This document shows positions 17,852 through 28,473 of a DNA stretch of 64,000 bases, piece by piece. The notes beneath the pieces are model-generated. The model saw only the letters and a program-made list of their open reading frames with translations, was not told the DNA's origin and did not search any database. The position numbers were made by a program, and so were the translations under genes. The stretch is from NCBI RefSeq assembly GCF_004614185.1, contig NZ_SPVF01000128.1, positions 55,696-119,695 on the forward strand, in the 5' to 3' direction. Numbering within the stretch: position 1 is the stretch's first letter; every line of letters begins with the position of its first letter. This DNA comes from Zemynaea arenosa (lineage in GTDB: Bacteria > Pseudomonadota > Gammaproteobacteria > Burkholderiales > Burkholderiaceae_D).

Positions 17852-18271
17852 ATGCAGCAAGTCACAGCCGAAGTCTTGTTTGGCGCGTCCGCGCTGGCGC
17901 GCCTGGGCGCCCTGGCCGGTTCCGGCGAATGGCAGGATCTGCTGTTCGCGAGCCGGAACGCGACCGTCTTCCAGCACCCGAGCTACGTCCTCGGCTGGTA
18001 TGCCTCACATGCCGATCACTATGAACCCGTGGTGGTGCTCGGCCGCACCCCGACCCAGCGCTTGGCCGGGTTGTGGCTGCTGGCACGGCAGCGCCGCGCT
18101 GGCCGGCTGGTGCAGGCGGGCCACCACCAGTCGGCGCACCTGATCACGGATGCGCAACCCGACGCCGAACGCACCTTCGTCGCCACCGCCCAGCGAGCCC
18201 TGGCCATCGCCCTGGGCGTGCCCGAAATCGACATCGGCACGGTGCCGATGCCGCCGCGGGAACTGGACTGA
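17852..18271 (+). CDS. truncated CelD/BcsL-like (GNAT-fold) protein N-terminal part
   Basis: 139 aa from ATG 17852; a TTG at 17795 would add 19 residues. The sequence FQHPSYVLGWYASH followed by a strand-turn-strand PVVVLGR...LAGLWLLAR is the usual N-terminal half of CelD/BcsL-type acetyltransferases (FemAB/GNAT fold), which run to ~350 aa. Here the frame stops at 18271 and acs follows 66 bp later on the other strand, so the catalytic second half is missing. It is either a decayed remnant or a shortened stand-alone protein. Confidence 0.5.
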   Translation: MQQVTAEVLFGASALARLGALAGSGEWQDLLFASRNATVFQHPSYVLGWYASHADHYEPVVVLGRTPTQRLAGLWLLARQRRAGRLVQAGHHQSAHLITDAQPDAERTFVATAQRALAIALGVPEIDIGTVPMPPRELD

Positions 18272-18292
18272 TACCCTCGGGCGGCAGCCATG

Positions 18293-18318
18293 AAAAAGCC
18301 CGGCGCGCAGGCCGGGCT
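18293..18318 (-). terminator. rho-independent terminator of acs
   Basis: The AGCCCGGC/GCCGGGCT stem (18297-18304 with 18311-18318) has a 6-base loop, followed on the minus strand by TTTTT. It lies 20 bp after the acs stop. Confidence 0.85.
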
Positions 18319-18337
18319 GGGGGCGCGGGGACGCGGT

Positions 18338-20332
<1,995 letters not shown>

Positions 20333-20507
20333 TGTCTCCGTTGGTTGAATGTTTTCTCATCACCATAACGTATATCGCTTACGATGCCCTTACAGGTCGC
20401 GGTGGGCGTGTCATGGCTGACAACAGGCCGATTTTACCCCCGCCCGCCGGGCGCTTCCAGCATCGGGCGTGTAAAATGGCCGGGTTTGAGCCCAGCGATA
20501 TCACGCC

Positions 20508-21110
20508 ATGCACGATCCCATCGACTCTCCAAAACTCCGCCCGCTCCCCAACCTGATCTTCATGAGCCGCTGGCTGCAGCTGCCGCTGTACCTCGGCCTG
20601 ATCCTCGCCCAGTGCGTGTACGTCTTTCACTTCTGGGTGGAGCTCAAGGACCTCGTCCTGGCCGCCATGGGCAATGCCGATGCGCTGGACCACATCCTCA
20701 ACGCGGTCACCGTTCCCGGCAGCCCGCGGCCCGAAAAGCTGAACGAAACCACCATCATGCTCGTGGTGCTCGGCCTGATCGATGTGGTCATGATCTCCAA
20801 CCTGCTGATCATGGTGATCGTGGGCGGCTACGAAACCTTCGTCTCGCGCCTCGGACTGGAGCGCCACCCGGACCAGCCGGAATGGCTCTCGCACGTGAAC
20901 GCGTCCGTGCTGAAGACCAAGCTGGCGATGGCGATCATCGGCATCTCGTCGATCCACCTGCTGAAAACCTTCATTAACGCGGCGTCGTATGCACCCACCG
21001 TGGTCATGCAGCAGACCGTGATTCACGTGGTGTTCCTGCTCTCGGCCATGGCCATCGCCTACACCGACCGCATCACCACGCTGACCCAGAATCAGTCCAA
21101 ACATCACTAA
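20508..21110 (+). CDS. UPF0114 (YqhA/TIGR00645) membrane protein
   Basis: 200 aa with four hydrophobic helices. The family's [14 protein letters not shown] start, the [24 protein letters not shown] core and [20 protein letters not shown] are recognisable. It is an inner-membrane protein of unknown function. It is followed 16 bp later by fumarase, with which it is probably co-transcribed. Confidence 0.92.
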   Translation: MHDPIDSPKLRPLPNLIFMSRWLQLPLYLGLILAQCVYVFHFWVELKDLVLAAMGNADALDHILNAVTVPGSPRPEKLNETTIMLVVLGLIDVVMISNLLIMVIVGGYETFVSRLGLERHPDQPEWLSHVNASVLKTKLAMAIIGISSIHLLKTFINAASYAPTVVMQQTVIHVVFLLSAMAIAYTDRITTLTQNQSKHH

Positions 21111-21126
21111 CCCGAAGAGCACCACC

Positions 21127-22656
21127 ATGACCGTCATTAAACAGGATGACCTGATCGAGTCCGTCGCCGCCGCCCTGCAGTACATCAGCTACTACCACCC
21201 GGCCGACTACATCCAGCACCTGGCGCGCGCCTACGAGCTGGAACAGAGCCCGGCCGCGAAGGACGCCATCGCCCAGATCCTCACCAACTCGCGCATGTGC
21301 GCCGAGGGCAAGCGCCCGATCTGCCAGGACACCGGCATCGTCAACGTGTTCCTCAAGATCGGCATGAACGTGCGCTTCGAAGGCTTCACCGGCAGCGTGA
21401 CGGACGCCATCAACGAAGGCGTGCGCCGGGCCTACAACTTCGAGGACAACAAGCTGCGCGCCTCGATCGTCGCGGACCCGCAGTTCGAGCGCAAGAACAC
21501 CAAGGACAACACCCCGGCCGTGGTGCACATGGAACTGGTGGAAGGCGACACAGTGGACGTGAAGGTCGCGGCCAAGGGTGGCGGCTCGGAGAACAAGACC
21601 AAGTTCGTGATGCTCAACCCGTCCGACTCGCTGGTCGACTGGGTACTCAAGACCGTGCCGCTGATGGGCGCCGGCTGGTGCCCGCCGGGCATGCTGGGCA
21701 TCGGCATTGGCGGCACCGCCGAGAAGGCCATGCTGATGGCGAAAGAGTCCCTGATGGACGACATCGACATGTATGAGCTGAAGCAGCGCGGCCCGCAGAA
21801 CAAGCTGGAAGAGCTGCGCATCGAACTGTGCGACAAGATCAACGCGCTGGGCATCGGCGCGCAGGGCCTGGGCGGCCTGACCACGGTGCTGGACGTGAAG
21901 ATCAACATGTATCCGACCCACGCGGCGTCCAAGCCGGTAGCGATGATCCCGAACTGCGCAGCGACCCGCCATGCCCACTTCGTGCTCGATGGTTCGGGCC
22001 CGTCGTACATTGAACCGCCGGCGCTGTCCACCTGGCCGAACGTGGCGTGGACCGCCGACACCGAAAAGTCGCAGCGCGTGAATCTCGACACGCTGACGAA
22101 GGAAGAAGTCGCGTCGTGGAAGCCGGGCCAGACCCTGCTCCTGAACGGCAAGATGCTGACCGGCCGCGACGCCGCGCACAAGCGCATCCAGGACATGCTG
22201 GCCAAGGGCGAGCCGCTGCCGGTGGACTTCACCAACCGCGTGATCTACTACGTCGGCCCGGTTGACCCGGTGCGCGACGAAGTCGTGGGCCCGGCCGGCC
22301 CGACCACCGCGACCCGCATGGACAAGTTCACCGAGATGATGCTGGCGAAGACCGGCCTCATTTCGATGGTCGGCAAGGCGGAGCGCGGCCCGGCGGCCAT
22401 CGAGGCGATCAAGGAGCACAAATCGGCGTACTTGATGGCGGTGGGCGGCTCGGCGTATCTGGTGTCCAAGGCGATCAAGTCGGCCAAGGTGGTCGGCTTC
22501 GCGGACTTGGGCATGGAAGCGATCTACGAGTTCGAGGTCAAGGACATGCCGGTGACGGTGGCCGTGGATTCGAACGGCACCTCGGTGCACCAGACCGGCC
22601 CGAAGGAGTGGGCGGTGCGCATCGAGCAGCTCAACGCGGCCAAGGCGGCGCAGTAA
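21127..22656 (+). CDS. fumA: class I fumarate hydratase (4Fe-4S)
   Basis: 509 aa, single-chain class I type with fused alpha and beta domains. It hydrates fumarate to L-malate in the TCA cycle using a labile [4Fe-4S] cluster. Candidate cluster cysteines are in RPICQDTG and MIPNCAATRH. The beta domain carries AGPTTATRMD and VGGSAYLVSKAI. The ATG at 21127 overlaps nothing. murI follows 5 bp after the stop. The gene symbol is by family; fumB would be equally valid. Confidence 0.97.
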   Translation: MTVIKQDDLIESVAAALQYISYYHPADYIQHLARAYELEQSPAAKDAIAQILTNSRMCAEGKRPICQDTGIVNVFLKIGMNVRFEGFTGSVTDAINEGVRRAYNFEDNKLRASIVADPQFERKNTKDNTPAVVHMELVEGDTVDVKVAAKGGGSENKTKFVMLNPSDSLVDWVLKTVPLMGAGWCPPGMLGIGIGGTAEKAMLMAKESLMDDIDMYELKQRGPQNKLEELRIELCDKINALGIGAQGLGGLTTVLDVKINMYPTHAASKPVAMIPNCAATRHAHFVLDGSGPSYIEPPALSTWPNVAWTADTEKSQRVNLDTLTKEEVASWKPGQTLLLNGKMLTGRDAAHKRIQDMLAKGEPLPVDFTNRVIYYVGPVDPVRDEVVGPAGPTTATRMDKFTEMMLAKTGLISMVGKAERGPAAIEAIKEHKSAYLMAVGGSAYLVSKAIKSAKVVGFADLGMEAIYEFEVKDMPVTVAVDSNGTSVHQTGPKEWAVRIEQLNAAKAAQ

Positions 22657-22661
22657 TCGCC

Positions 22662-23561
22662 ATGACGCACGCGCCTGTTTCTCCGTCGGCTGCCCTGGTT
22701 CAAGGTGGCGTGGATACGGGCGCCTTTCATGCTGCCGGTGCGTTGGCGCCGATTGGCGTGTTCGACTCCGGCGTCGGCGGACTGTCAGTGCTGCGGCATA
22801 TTCGCGCGCAGCTGCCTGCGGAGGATCTGCTGTACTTCGCCGATGGTGCCTTTGCACCGTATGGCGAAAAGTCCGAGCAGGTGCTGGCGGAACGCGCGCT
22901 CGCCATCGCGCGCTTCCTGCGGGCGCGCGGGGCGAAGGCGCTGGTCGTGGCCTGCAATACCGCGACCGTCGCCGCCATCAAGCTGCTGCGCGACACATGG
23001 CCGGACATGCCGATCGTCGGCGTGGAGCCGGGCCTCAAGCCCGGCGCCGCCGCCACGCGCAGCGGCAAGGTCGGCGTGATGGCCACCGAGGCCACGCTGG
23101 CGGGCGAGAAGTTCCTGCTGCTGCGGGACCAGATCACCGAGACCAGTGGCGCGCAATTCGTGCTGCAGGGGTGCGCGGGGCTGGCCGATGCGGTGGATTT
23201 GGGCGAGCTGTCGTCCGAGGCCACAGTGGCGCTGCTGGAAGGCTTCATCGATCCGATGCTGGCGGCGGGAGCGGACACGCTGGTCCTGGGCTGCACGCAC
23301 TACCCGTTCGTGCAGCAGGCCATCGAAGACATCCTGCAGCGGCGCGGCGCGCACCATGTGGTGCTGGTCGATACCGGGGATGCGGTGGCGCGGCAGTTGG
23401 CGCGGTTGCTGGAAGGGGCCGGGCTGCTGCGGTCTTCAGCTTCTGGCGCTGGCGGCTCGCTGACTGGGTTCACCAGCGGCGCGGCCGAGACGCTGTCCTT
23501 CGGCTTCCGCACCCTGCTCCAGGTGGACGCGCCGGTGCACGAAGTGCCTTCGCTGGGCTGA
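22662..23561 (+). CDS. murI: glutamate racemase
   Basis: 299 aa from ATG 22662; an upstream in-frame extension overlaps fumarase and is rejected. It converts L- to D-glutamate for peptidoglycan. Markers: GVFDSGVGGLSVL, the first catalytic Cys in VVACNTAT and the second in VLGCTHYPFV. The N-terminal ~27 residues before the conserved core are longer than usual. It is 5 bp after fumA and probably in the same transcript. Confidence 0.96.
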   Translation: MTHAPVSPSAALVQGGVDTGAFHAAGALAPIGVFDSGVGGLSVLRHIRAQLPAEDLLYFADGAFAPYGEKSEQVLAERALAIARFLRARGAKALVVACNTATVAAIKLLRDTWPDMPIVGVEPGLKPGAAATRSGKVGVMATEATLAGEKFLLLRDQITETSGAQFVLQGCAGLADAVDLGELSSEATVALLEGFIDPMLAAGADTLVLGCTHYPFVQQAIEDILQRRGAHHVVLVDTGDAVARQLARLLEGAGLLRSSASGAGGSLTGFTSGAAETLSFGFRTLLQVDAPVHEVPSLG

Positions 23562-23582
23562 CGCCCTCACCCATCAGTTTAT

Positions 23583-23611
23583 TTGCCATTGCAGCAAACG
23601 GCTTGTATAAT
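23583..23611 (+). promoter_or_regulatory. sigma-70 promoter of tRNA-His
   Basis: -35 TTGCCA (23583-23588), a 17-bp spacer and a perfect -10 TATAAT (23606-23611), ~44 bases before the tRNA. This is the clearest canonical promoter in the window. Confidence 0.85.
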
Positions 23612-23654
23612 AGCGAGCTGTCCCGCTCTTCCGTGGGGCGCAGAAGTACTCTAT

Positions 23655-23731
23655 GGTGGCTGTAGCTCAGTTGGTAGAGTCCAGGATTGTGATTCCTGTT
23701 GTCGTGGGTTCGAGTCCCATCAGCCACCCCA
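23655..23731 (+). tRNA. tRNA-His (GTG)
   Basis: The acceptor GTGGCTG pairs with CAGCCAC, with the histidine-specific extra G at the 5' end (23655) opposite C73 and encoded CCA (23729-23731). The anticodon loop TTGTGAT gives GTG. The T-arm GGTTCGAGTCC is normal. A terminator follows at once. Confidence 0.98.
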
Positions 23732-23740
23732 AGAATTCCA

Positions 23741-23777
23741 AAAGGCCGCGAGCGTAAGCTCTGCGGCCTTTCTATTT
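23741..23777 (+). terminator. rho-independent terminator of tRNA-His
   Basis: A 9-bp stem AAAGGCCGC/GCGGCCTTT (23741-23749 with 23763-23771) is followed by TCTATTT. It also ends the convergent higBA transcript, whose last codon is at 23776. Confidence 0.88.
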
Positions 23778-24072
23778 ATGCGGCTTCAGTGCGCTTGGCC
23801 GGGCGTACTTTAGCAGTAGTCTTCCGCTCGGCGTGCCAAAGGTCATGTTGCATCTGCATTTGCAACCATGACTCAGCATTTCCTCCCAACCATTGAGCCA
23901 GCCGGATGGCGAGTTCGGGACTGACACCTGCCCGACCATTGACCACTCGTGATAGCGCGACACGGGAGACTCCCAGCTGAGCCGCAGCTTCAGTGACCGT
24001 TATGCCGAGTCCCGGGAGCACATCTTCCTTCAGGATTTCCCCTGGATGCGCAGGATTATGCATGCGTGACAT
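23776..24072 (-). CDS. higA: HigA-type antitoxin
   Basis: 98 aa. The XRE-type helix-turn-helix (about 22-62) has the HigA family signature [12 protein letters not shown] at the N-terminus, then [28 protein letters not shown] and [16 protein letters not shown]. It binds and neutralises HigB and represses the operon. The ATG at 24072 lies 8 bp after the higB stop with an AGAGAG ribosome site; a second ATG is at 24063. Confidence 0.95.
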   Translation of the reverse strand: MSRMHNPAHPGEILKEDVLPGLGITVTEAAAQLGVSRVALSRVVNGRAGVSPELAIRLAQWLGGNAESWLQMQMQHDLWHAERKTTAKVRPAKRTEAA

Positions 24073-24080
24073 ATAGCTCT

Positions 24081-24359
24081 CTAGTGATAATCGATGTAAT
24101 CGACCAAGTCGGCGTCGCGCCCATCAAACTTAAAGATGAGCCTCCAATTGCCGCTCACTCGGATCGACCAGAAGCCAGCTTTCTGACCGAGTAAACGGTG
24201 CAAGCGCCAGCCCGGTACGTCGATCAGGCCAAGATCCGATGCACCGTCCAGGGCCGTGAGTTGCCGCCGCAGCTTCCCCGCGTGGTCCGGCTGGATGCCA
24301 GCTTTGCTACCGGTAAGATAGAAACGCTCCAGTCCCTCGTCCGCGAAGCTTCTGATCAA
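24081..24359 (-). CDS. higB: HigB-type toxin (ribosome-dependent mRNA interferase)
   Basis: 92 aa, RelE/HigB fold. Family features: [14 protein letters not shown] start, [11 protein letters not shown], the [10 protein letters not shown] strand and [19 protein letters not shown], ending in DYIDYH with the C-terminal His typical of active HigB. The start is a TTG preceded by GGAGATA at good spacing. Toxin-first order is typical of higBA. Confidence 0.95.
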   Translation of the reverse strand: MIRSFADEGLERFYLTGSKAGIQPDHAGKLRRQLTALDGASDLGLIDVPGWRLHRLLGQKAGFWSIRVSGNWRLIFKFDGRDADLVDYIDYH

Positions 24360-24363
24360 GATT

Positions 24364-24380
24364 GTATCTCCCTGCGATAC
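24364..24380. promoter_or_regulatory. candidate HigA operator overlapping the higB ribosome site
   Basis: A perfect inverted repeat GTATC-N7-GATAC lies directly before the higB TTG start and includes its Shine-Dalgarno (GGGAG) in the spacer. HigA proteins autoregulate through short palindromes at this position. Assignment to this HigA is inference. Confidence 0.5.
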
Positions 24381-24473
24381 ACCATGTGCGCGCCACTACA
24401 GCGTCTTCGCTGTGGCCGCTTGACGCTCCGTTAGACTGTGCGTCACGCAAGAGTTCCAAGCGATCTCTGCAAC

Positions 24474-25661
24474 CTATGGAGATCTTTCGGTACCTACTAT
24501 CGAGGGTAGCTGGTCAAAGCGCGCGAGCTCTTCGCGGCTCAGGCTGCGCTCGGCGGTGCCGGGCCAGGCGCAGGCGTAGGCGCCGGAGATGGCGGCGGTG
24601 CGCATGCAGGTGTCAGTGGATGCGCCCTCGAACCAGGCGTGCAGGAAGGCGGACGAGAAGGCGTCGCCGGCGCCGTTGCTGTCGACGATAGAAAGACCGA
24701 GCTGGGCGCAGGGGAAGTGGCGGATCTCGGTGTCATCGCGTTCGAGCACGTGACTGCCGCCGGCGCCGGCGGTGGCGACGACCACGCGTGCGCGGCCCTC
24801 GCGAAGAATCGAGCGCATCACGTCGAACACACCTTCGCCAAGAGCCGCGCTGCTGAGGAATACGATGTCCGAACGGTGCGCGAAGTCGTGGTAGTAGGGA
24901 TTCCGGCCGTCCCAGTCGTGCAGGTCGGTGGACACGGGCAGCCCCAGCGCCTCGATGTCGTCATACAGCGCGCGCGCCCACGGCACGATGCTGACGTGGA
25001 CGTGCTCGGCCTCGCGCAGGCGCGGCAGGTACAACTCGCGCGGCATGCGCAGCGTGTCGGGATGGCGGCCGTCGTACAAAGACAGGCGCCGTCCGTCCGG
25101 GCTGACCAGGTTGACGCTGCGCCGCGTGCCGCTTTCATGGACGAGGTAGTCAAATGCAAGGCCGCGCTCGCGGTAGCGCGCATGGATCAGCTGCGCTTGC
25201 GGGTCGTCGCCGATGAAGTCGAGCAGAACCGGGCGGTGGCCCAGCGCCAGCAAACCAAGGGCGACGCCGTTGCCGGTGTGCGCCACGTAGTCATGCACGG
25301 CGGGCACATGGATGGAGTCGGCCATCGGCAGCGGCAGCGAGGGCACGCGCACGATGGTATCGATGCCGACACCGCCCGCGACCAGCACGCGCCTTCCACT
25401 CGCGCTCGCGTTGCGTCCAGCATCATCGCTATCGCGGCCACCCGTGCTCGCGTTGCGTGACGCGCCTGCGCTTTCGAGGTCGTCCGCGCTCGCGATGTGG
25501 GGCGCGTTGGCCCTTTCGTGGCCCTCTGCGCTCGCGCTGCGTGGCGCACCGGTTCTATCGGGGCCCTCTCCGTTCTCGATGTGGGGCGCGCTGGTGCTAT
25601 CGAGGCCGCGCGCGCCCACGATGCGGGGCATACCGGCGCTATCCGCGCCGCCGCTCACCAT
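24474..25661 (-). CDS. PfkB-family sugar kinase with a repeat-built N-terminal extension
   Basis: 395 aa. The kinase domain starts at about residue 90 (RVLVAGGVGIDTIV) and ends with the PfkB signature DSNGAGDAFSSAFLHAW, containing the catalytic Asp in GAGD. VHVSIVPWAR and VVVATAGAGGS are also typical. The substrate is probably a sugar, unresolved. Residues ~4-87 are six imperfect 14-residue repeats (consensus about D-S-A-G-A-P-R-x-A-S-A-x-G-x) from the 42-bp tandem repeat. The ATG at 25661 overlaps the amylase stop by 7 bp, so the repeats are probably translated. A GTG right before the kinase domain, after GGAAGG, is an alternative start that would exclude them. Confidence 0.85.
   Translation of the reverse strand: MVSGGADSAGMPRIVGARGLDSTSAPHIENGEGPDRTGAPRSASAEGHERANAPHIASADDLESAGASRNASTGGRDSDDAGRNASASGRRVLVAGGVGIDTIVRVPSLPLPMADSIHVPAVHDYVAHTGNGVALGLLALGHRPVLLDFIGDDPQAQLIHARYRERGLAFDYLVHESGTRRSVNLVSPDGRRLSLYDGRHPDTLRMPRELYLPRLREAEHVHVSIVPWARALYDDIEALGLPVSTDLHDWDGRNPYYHDFAHRSDIVFLSSAALGEGVFDVMRSILREGRARVVVATAGAGGSHVLERDDTEIRHFPCAQLGLSIVDSNGAGDAFSSAFLHAWFEGASTDTCMRTAAISGAYACAWPGTAERSLSREELARFDQLPSIVGTERSP
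25401..25652. repeat. six-copy 42-bp tandem repeat
   Basis: Units start at 25401, 25443, 25485, 25527, 25569 and 25611, each exactly 42 bp with imperfect identity. 42 is a multiple of three, so the kinase frame is kept. Several frames are open through it. Confidence 0.92.
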
Positions 25662-27493
25662 TCGATGACCGCTGACGTCATGGCCGGCAGCGCCAGCGGC
25701 CCGGTCAAATCCACGGCAGCGCCGGTCAGCACATTGCGTCCGGCCCGCGCGCCCTTGATCACGCCCGCGAAGCGTTTCAGGTCCAGTTGGCTCGCCGCCG
25801 GATTCTTGTTCAGCACCACCATCACGGTCTGCTTGCCGTCGTGCCGGAAGTAGACGTACTGCCCGTCGCGCGGCAGGTAGTGCGTGAGCTGGCTGCGCGT
25901 GACCGCGGTGGACGTCTTGCGCCAGTTGAACAGCGTGCGCACGAACTGCTGCATGTCGCGCTGCGCGGCCGTCAGCCCGGCGCCGGTGAAGGCGTTGACG
26001 GTATCGCCCGCCCAGCCGCCCGGCATGTCGGCGCGCAGCACGCCGTCGTTGCGTTCTTTCGGGCTGCCGATCAGCACCTCGGTCCCGTAGAACACCTGCG
26101 GAATGCCGCGCGTAGTCGCCATCAGGATCACGTCCGCCTTCGCCAGGTCGACATTGTTATCGACTTGCGCCAGCACCCGCGGCCGGTCGTGGTTATCGGG
26201 GAACACCATCAGCTTCATCGGGTCCGCATATAGGTAATCAGCCGCGATGATCTCGTAGATCTTGATGAGGCCCTGTCCGCTCGATTCCGGGGCCGTGAGC
26301 GCGCCCGGCGCGGTGTCTGTCAGCGGAAAGTCCATCACCGTTGGCAGTTCCGATTTGAAGCCAGTGCGGTTGACGACGCCCTTCTGCCAGTACGCCACCA
26401 TATGCGGCCGCGCGTCCATTTCCTCGCCCACGATATTCAACCGCGGATATTCCGTGAACACGGCGCGGTTCCACTCATTCAGAAAGGCGGGATCCGAATA
26501 CGAATAAGTATCTTCGCGGATGCCGGAGAGATTCGCATACTCGATCCACCACAGCGTGTTCTGGATAAGGTAGCGGGCCACCAGCTTGTTCCGCTGGTTC
26601 ATGTCGGGCATTGATTCGACAAACCAGCCGTCGAAGAAGCGCGCCTTGTCTTCCGGCGCCACGTGGATATCCTGCGCCACCGTGTGCTGGTTATTCGTCG
26701 GGACGAATGTCGTGCCGTGGTTGATCCAGTCCGCTGCGGGCATATCCTGCATCCACCAGTGGCCGGTGCCGATATGGTTGAGCACCACATCGTGAATCAC
26801 GCCGATCCCGCGCGCATTGGCGGCGGCGACGAAGGTGCGGAAGTCCTCATTGCTGCCGAAGCGCGGATCGATCTTGTAGTAATCGGTCAGCGCATAGCCG
26901 TGGTACGAGTACTGCGGCTGGTTATTCTCCAGTACCGGCGTCGGCCACAGCATGGTGAACCCGAGACTGCGGACGTAATCGAGCTGCGCCTGCATACCCG
27001 CCAGGTCGCCGCCGTGGCGCCTCACCGGATTGCTGCGCTCTGCCGCTTCACGCATGCCGGCCGTGTCATTGGCCGGGTTAGCGTTGGAAAAGCGGTCTGG
27101 CACAATCAGATAGATCGCGTCGCTGGAATCGAAGCCGCGGCGTTCGGATGAATGCGGCCGCCGCGCCTCGAGCCGGTAGGGATAACTGGTCACCACCGTA
27201 GACCCGCGCTTGAATTGGAGCTTGAGCTCACCGGGTTGCGCGGCCTTGCCGATCTTCAGATTCACGAAGACAAAGTTCGGATTGTCGGTACGTTCCACGC
27301 CGGTCATCTGTACGCCGGGATAAGCCACCGATGGCTGCAACTCGCTGATATTCTCTCCGTGCACCATGATCTGCAGCTCGGTGCGTTTCATCCCCACCCA
27401 CCAATTCAAAGGTTCCACATGCCGGATGTCATAGGGCGCCGCGGCGGCGAAAGCCGGAATCCAGGCTGCGAGGACGAAAACGAGTTTGAGCAC
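25655..27493 (-). CDS. secreted/periplasmic GH13 alpha-amylase (SusA/neopullulanase-like)
   Basis: 612 aa from GTG 27493, which has GGAGG 4 bases upstream and yields a clean signal peptide (MLKLVFVLAAWIPAFAAAA). ATG 27529 is the alternative. An N-terminal Ig-like domain (about 25-110) precedes the TIM barrel. Catalytic regions: I GVIHDVVLNH, II GIREDTYSY (nucleophile Asp), III IVGEEMDA (acid/base Glu), IV VFPDNHD. A C-terminal all-beta domain ends in SAVIEW. It should cut malto-oligosaccharides or cyclodextrin/pullulan in the periplasm. It overlaps the PfkB kinase gene. Confidence 0.93.
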   Translation of the reverse strand: MLKLVFVLAAWIPAFAAAAPYDIRHVEPLNWWVGMKRTELQIMVHGENISELQPSVAYPGVQMTGVERTDNPNFVFVNLKIGKAAQPGELKLQFKRGSTVVTSYPYRLEARRPHSSERRGFDSSDAIYLIVPDRFSNANPANDTAGMREAAERSNPVRRHGGDLAGMQAQLDYVRSLGFTMLWPTPVLENNQPQYSYHGYALTDYYKIDPRFGSNEDFRTFVAAANARGIGVIHDVVLNHIGTGHWWMQDMPAADWINHGTTFVPTNNQHTVAQDIHVAPEDKARFFDGWFVESMPDMNQRNKLVARYLIQNTLWWIEYANLSGIREDTYSYSDPAFLNEWNRAVFTEYPRLNIVGEEMDARPHMVAYWQKGVVNRTGFKSELPTVMDFPLTDTAPGALTAPESSGQGLIKIYEIIAADYLYADPMKLMVFPDNHDRPRVLAQVDNNVDLAKADVILMATTRGIPQVFYGTEVLIGSPKERNDGVLRADMPGGWAGDTVNAFTGAGLTAAQRDMQQFVRTLFNWRKTSTAVTRSQLTHYLPRDGQYVYFRHDGKQTVMVVLNKNPAASQLDLKRFAGVIKGARAGRNVLTGAAVDLTGPLALPAMTSAVIEW

Positions 27494-27657
27494 GGCGCCT
27501 CCGAGAGTTGTGAAGTAGTAAACTAACATGTAATTTCGCCGATTTCTACGATTTAAACCGGTGTGAAGTAGTTTTCCTTCATGATGAAAATACCACATTG
27601 CTGAAGGTACAAACGCTGTACCATCAGCCTGAGCCGTATTGACCGTGGAGGACACCG

Positions 27658-28470
27658 ATGTCGCAGATGCTGAGGGAAACTGGATTACCATCCGCCCCAC
27701 AGGAAGACGCCTACGCCCTGGTCATGGAGCATTACCGTGCCAGCCCGCGCGAACAGGCCCGGTTCTCGGATTTGATGCGGCTGATTCCCTCGGGCCTGCA
27801 TTCGGCCCTCGATATTGGCGCGCGGGACGGCTATATGTCGAAGGCGCTTGCCGGCAAAGTCGATCGCGTCACCGCGCTGGACCTGGACAAGCCCTCTTTT
27901 ACGGCGCCGCGCGTCACCTGCGTGCAAGGCGACGCCACCGCCCTGCAATTCCCGGACCGCCATTTCGACCTGGTGTTTTGTGCCGAGGTGCTGGAGCATA
28001 TTCCCACCCGCCTGCTGGACAAGGCCTGCGCGGAATTGAGCCGCGTGGCGGGGCAATATGTGCTGATCGGCGTTCCGTACAAGCAGGATATCCGCAAGGA
28101 CCAGACCACCTGCTACCACTGCGGCGCCGTCAATCCGCCCTGGGCGCACGTCAACTCATTTGATGAGCGGCGGCTGCAGGCGCTGTTCCCTCAGTTGGAA
28201 GTGCAGAAAATCACGTACGTAGAGACGGCGGGGCCCGATACCAACGGCCTGTCCGCCGCCCTGATGAATTTCGCTGGAAACCCGTATGGGACGTATGGGC
28301 AGGAGGAACCCTGCATTCACTGCGGGCATAAACTGACGCCGCCGCCGCCCCGCAACCTGGCGCAGAAAGTCGCGACCAAAGGCGCGGTGTGGCTGAACCG
28401 GATGCAGGACGTGGTCACGCCCCGCCACGCCAACTGGGTCCACATCCTGTTTCGCCAGCCCAAACGATAA
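27658..28470 (+). CDS. class I SAM-dependent methyltransferase with CxxC insertions
   Basis: 270 aa. The Rossmann core has motif I LDIGARDGYMS, the acidic LDLDKP loop, QGDATALQF and motif IV FDLVFCAEVLEHIP. Two CxxC pairs (CYHCG at ~144 and CIHCGH at ~220) may form a structural metal site, which is inference. GGAGG stands 7 bases before the ATG. Target unknown; the layout is common in methyltransferases of polysaccharide and lipid clusters. It is divergent from the amylase and convergent with the KTSC gene (3 bp apart). Confidence 0.9.
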   Translation: MSQMLRETGLPSAPQEDAYALVMEHYRASPREQARFSDLMRLIPSGLHSALDIGARDGYMSKALAGKVDRVTALDLDKPSFTAPRVTCVQGDATALQFPDRHFDLVFCAEVLEHIPTRLLDKACAELSRVAGQYVLIGVPYKQDIRKDQTTCYHCGAVNPPWAHVNSFDERRLQALFPQLEVQKITYVETAGPDTNGLSAALMNFAGNPYGTYGQEEPCIHCGHKLTPPPPRNLAQKVATKGAVWLNRMQDVVTPRHANWVHILFRQPKR

Positions 28471-28473
28471 CCA

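Noticed and set aside
21073..22857. A 594-codon open frame opposite fumarase
   Set aside because: Composition typical of antisense frames in high-GC DNA; fumarase is certain.
23731..24474. higBA as a tRNA-His-targeted integrative element
   Set aside because: No integrase and no copy of the tRNA-His 3' end was found downstream of the module.
25401..25652. CRISPR-like array
   Set aside because: The units are contiguous 42-bp tandem repeats without spacers and lie in frame in a coding region.
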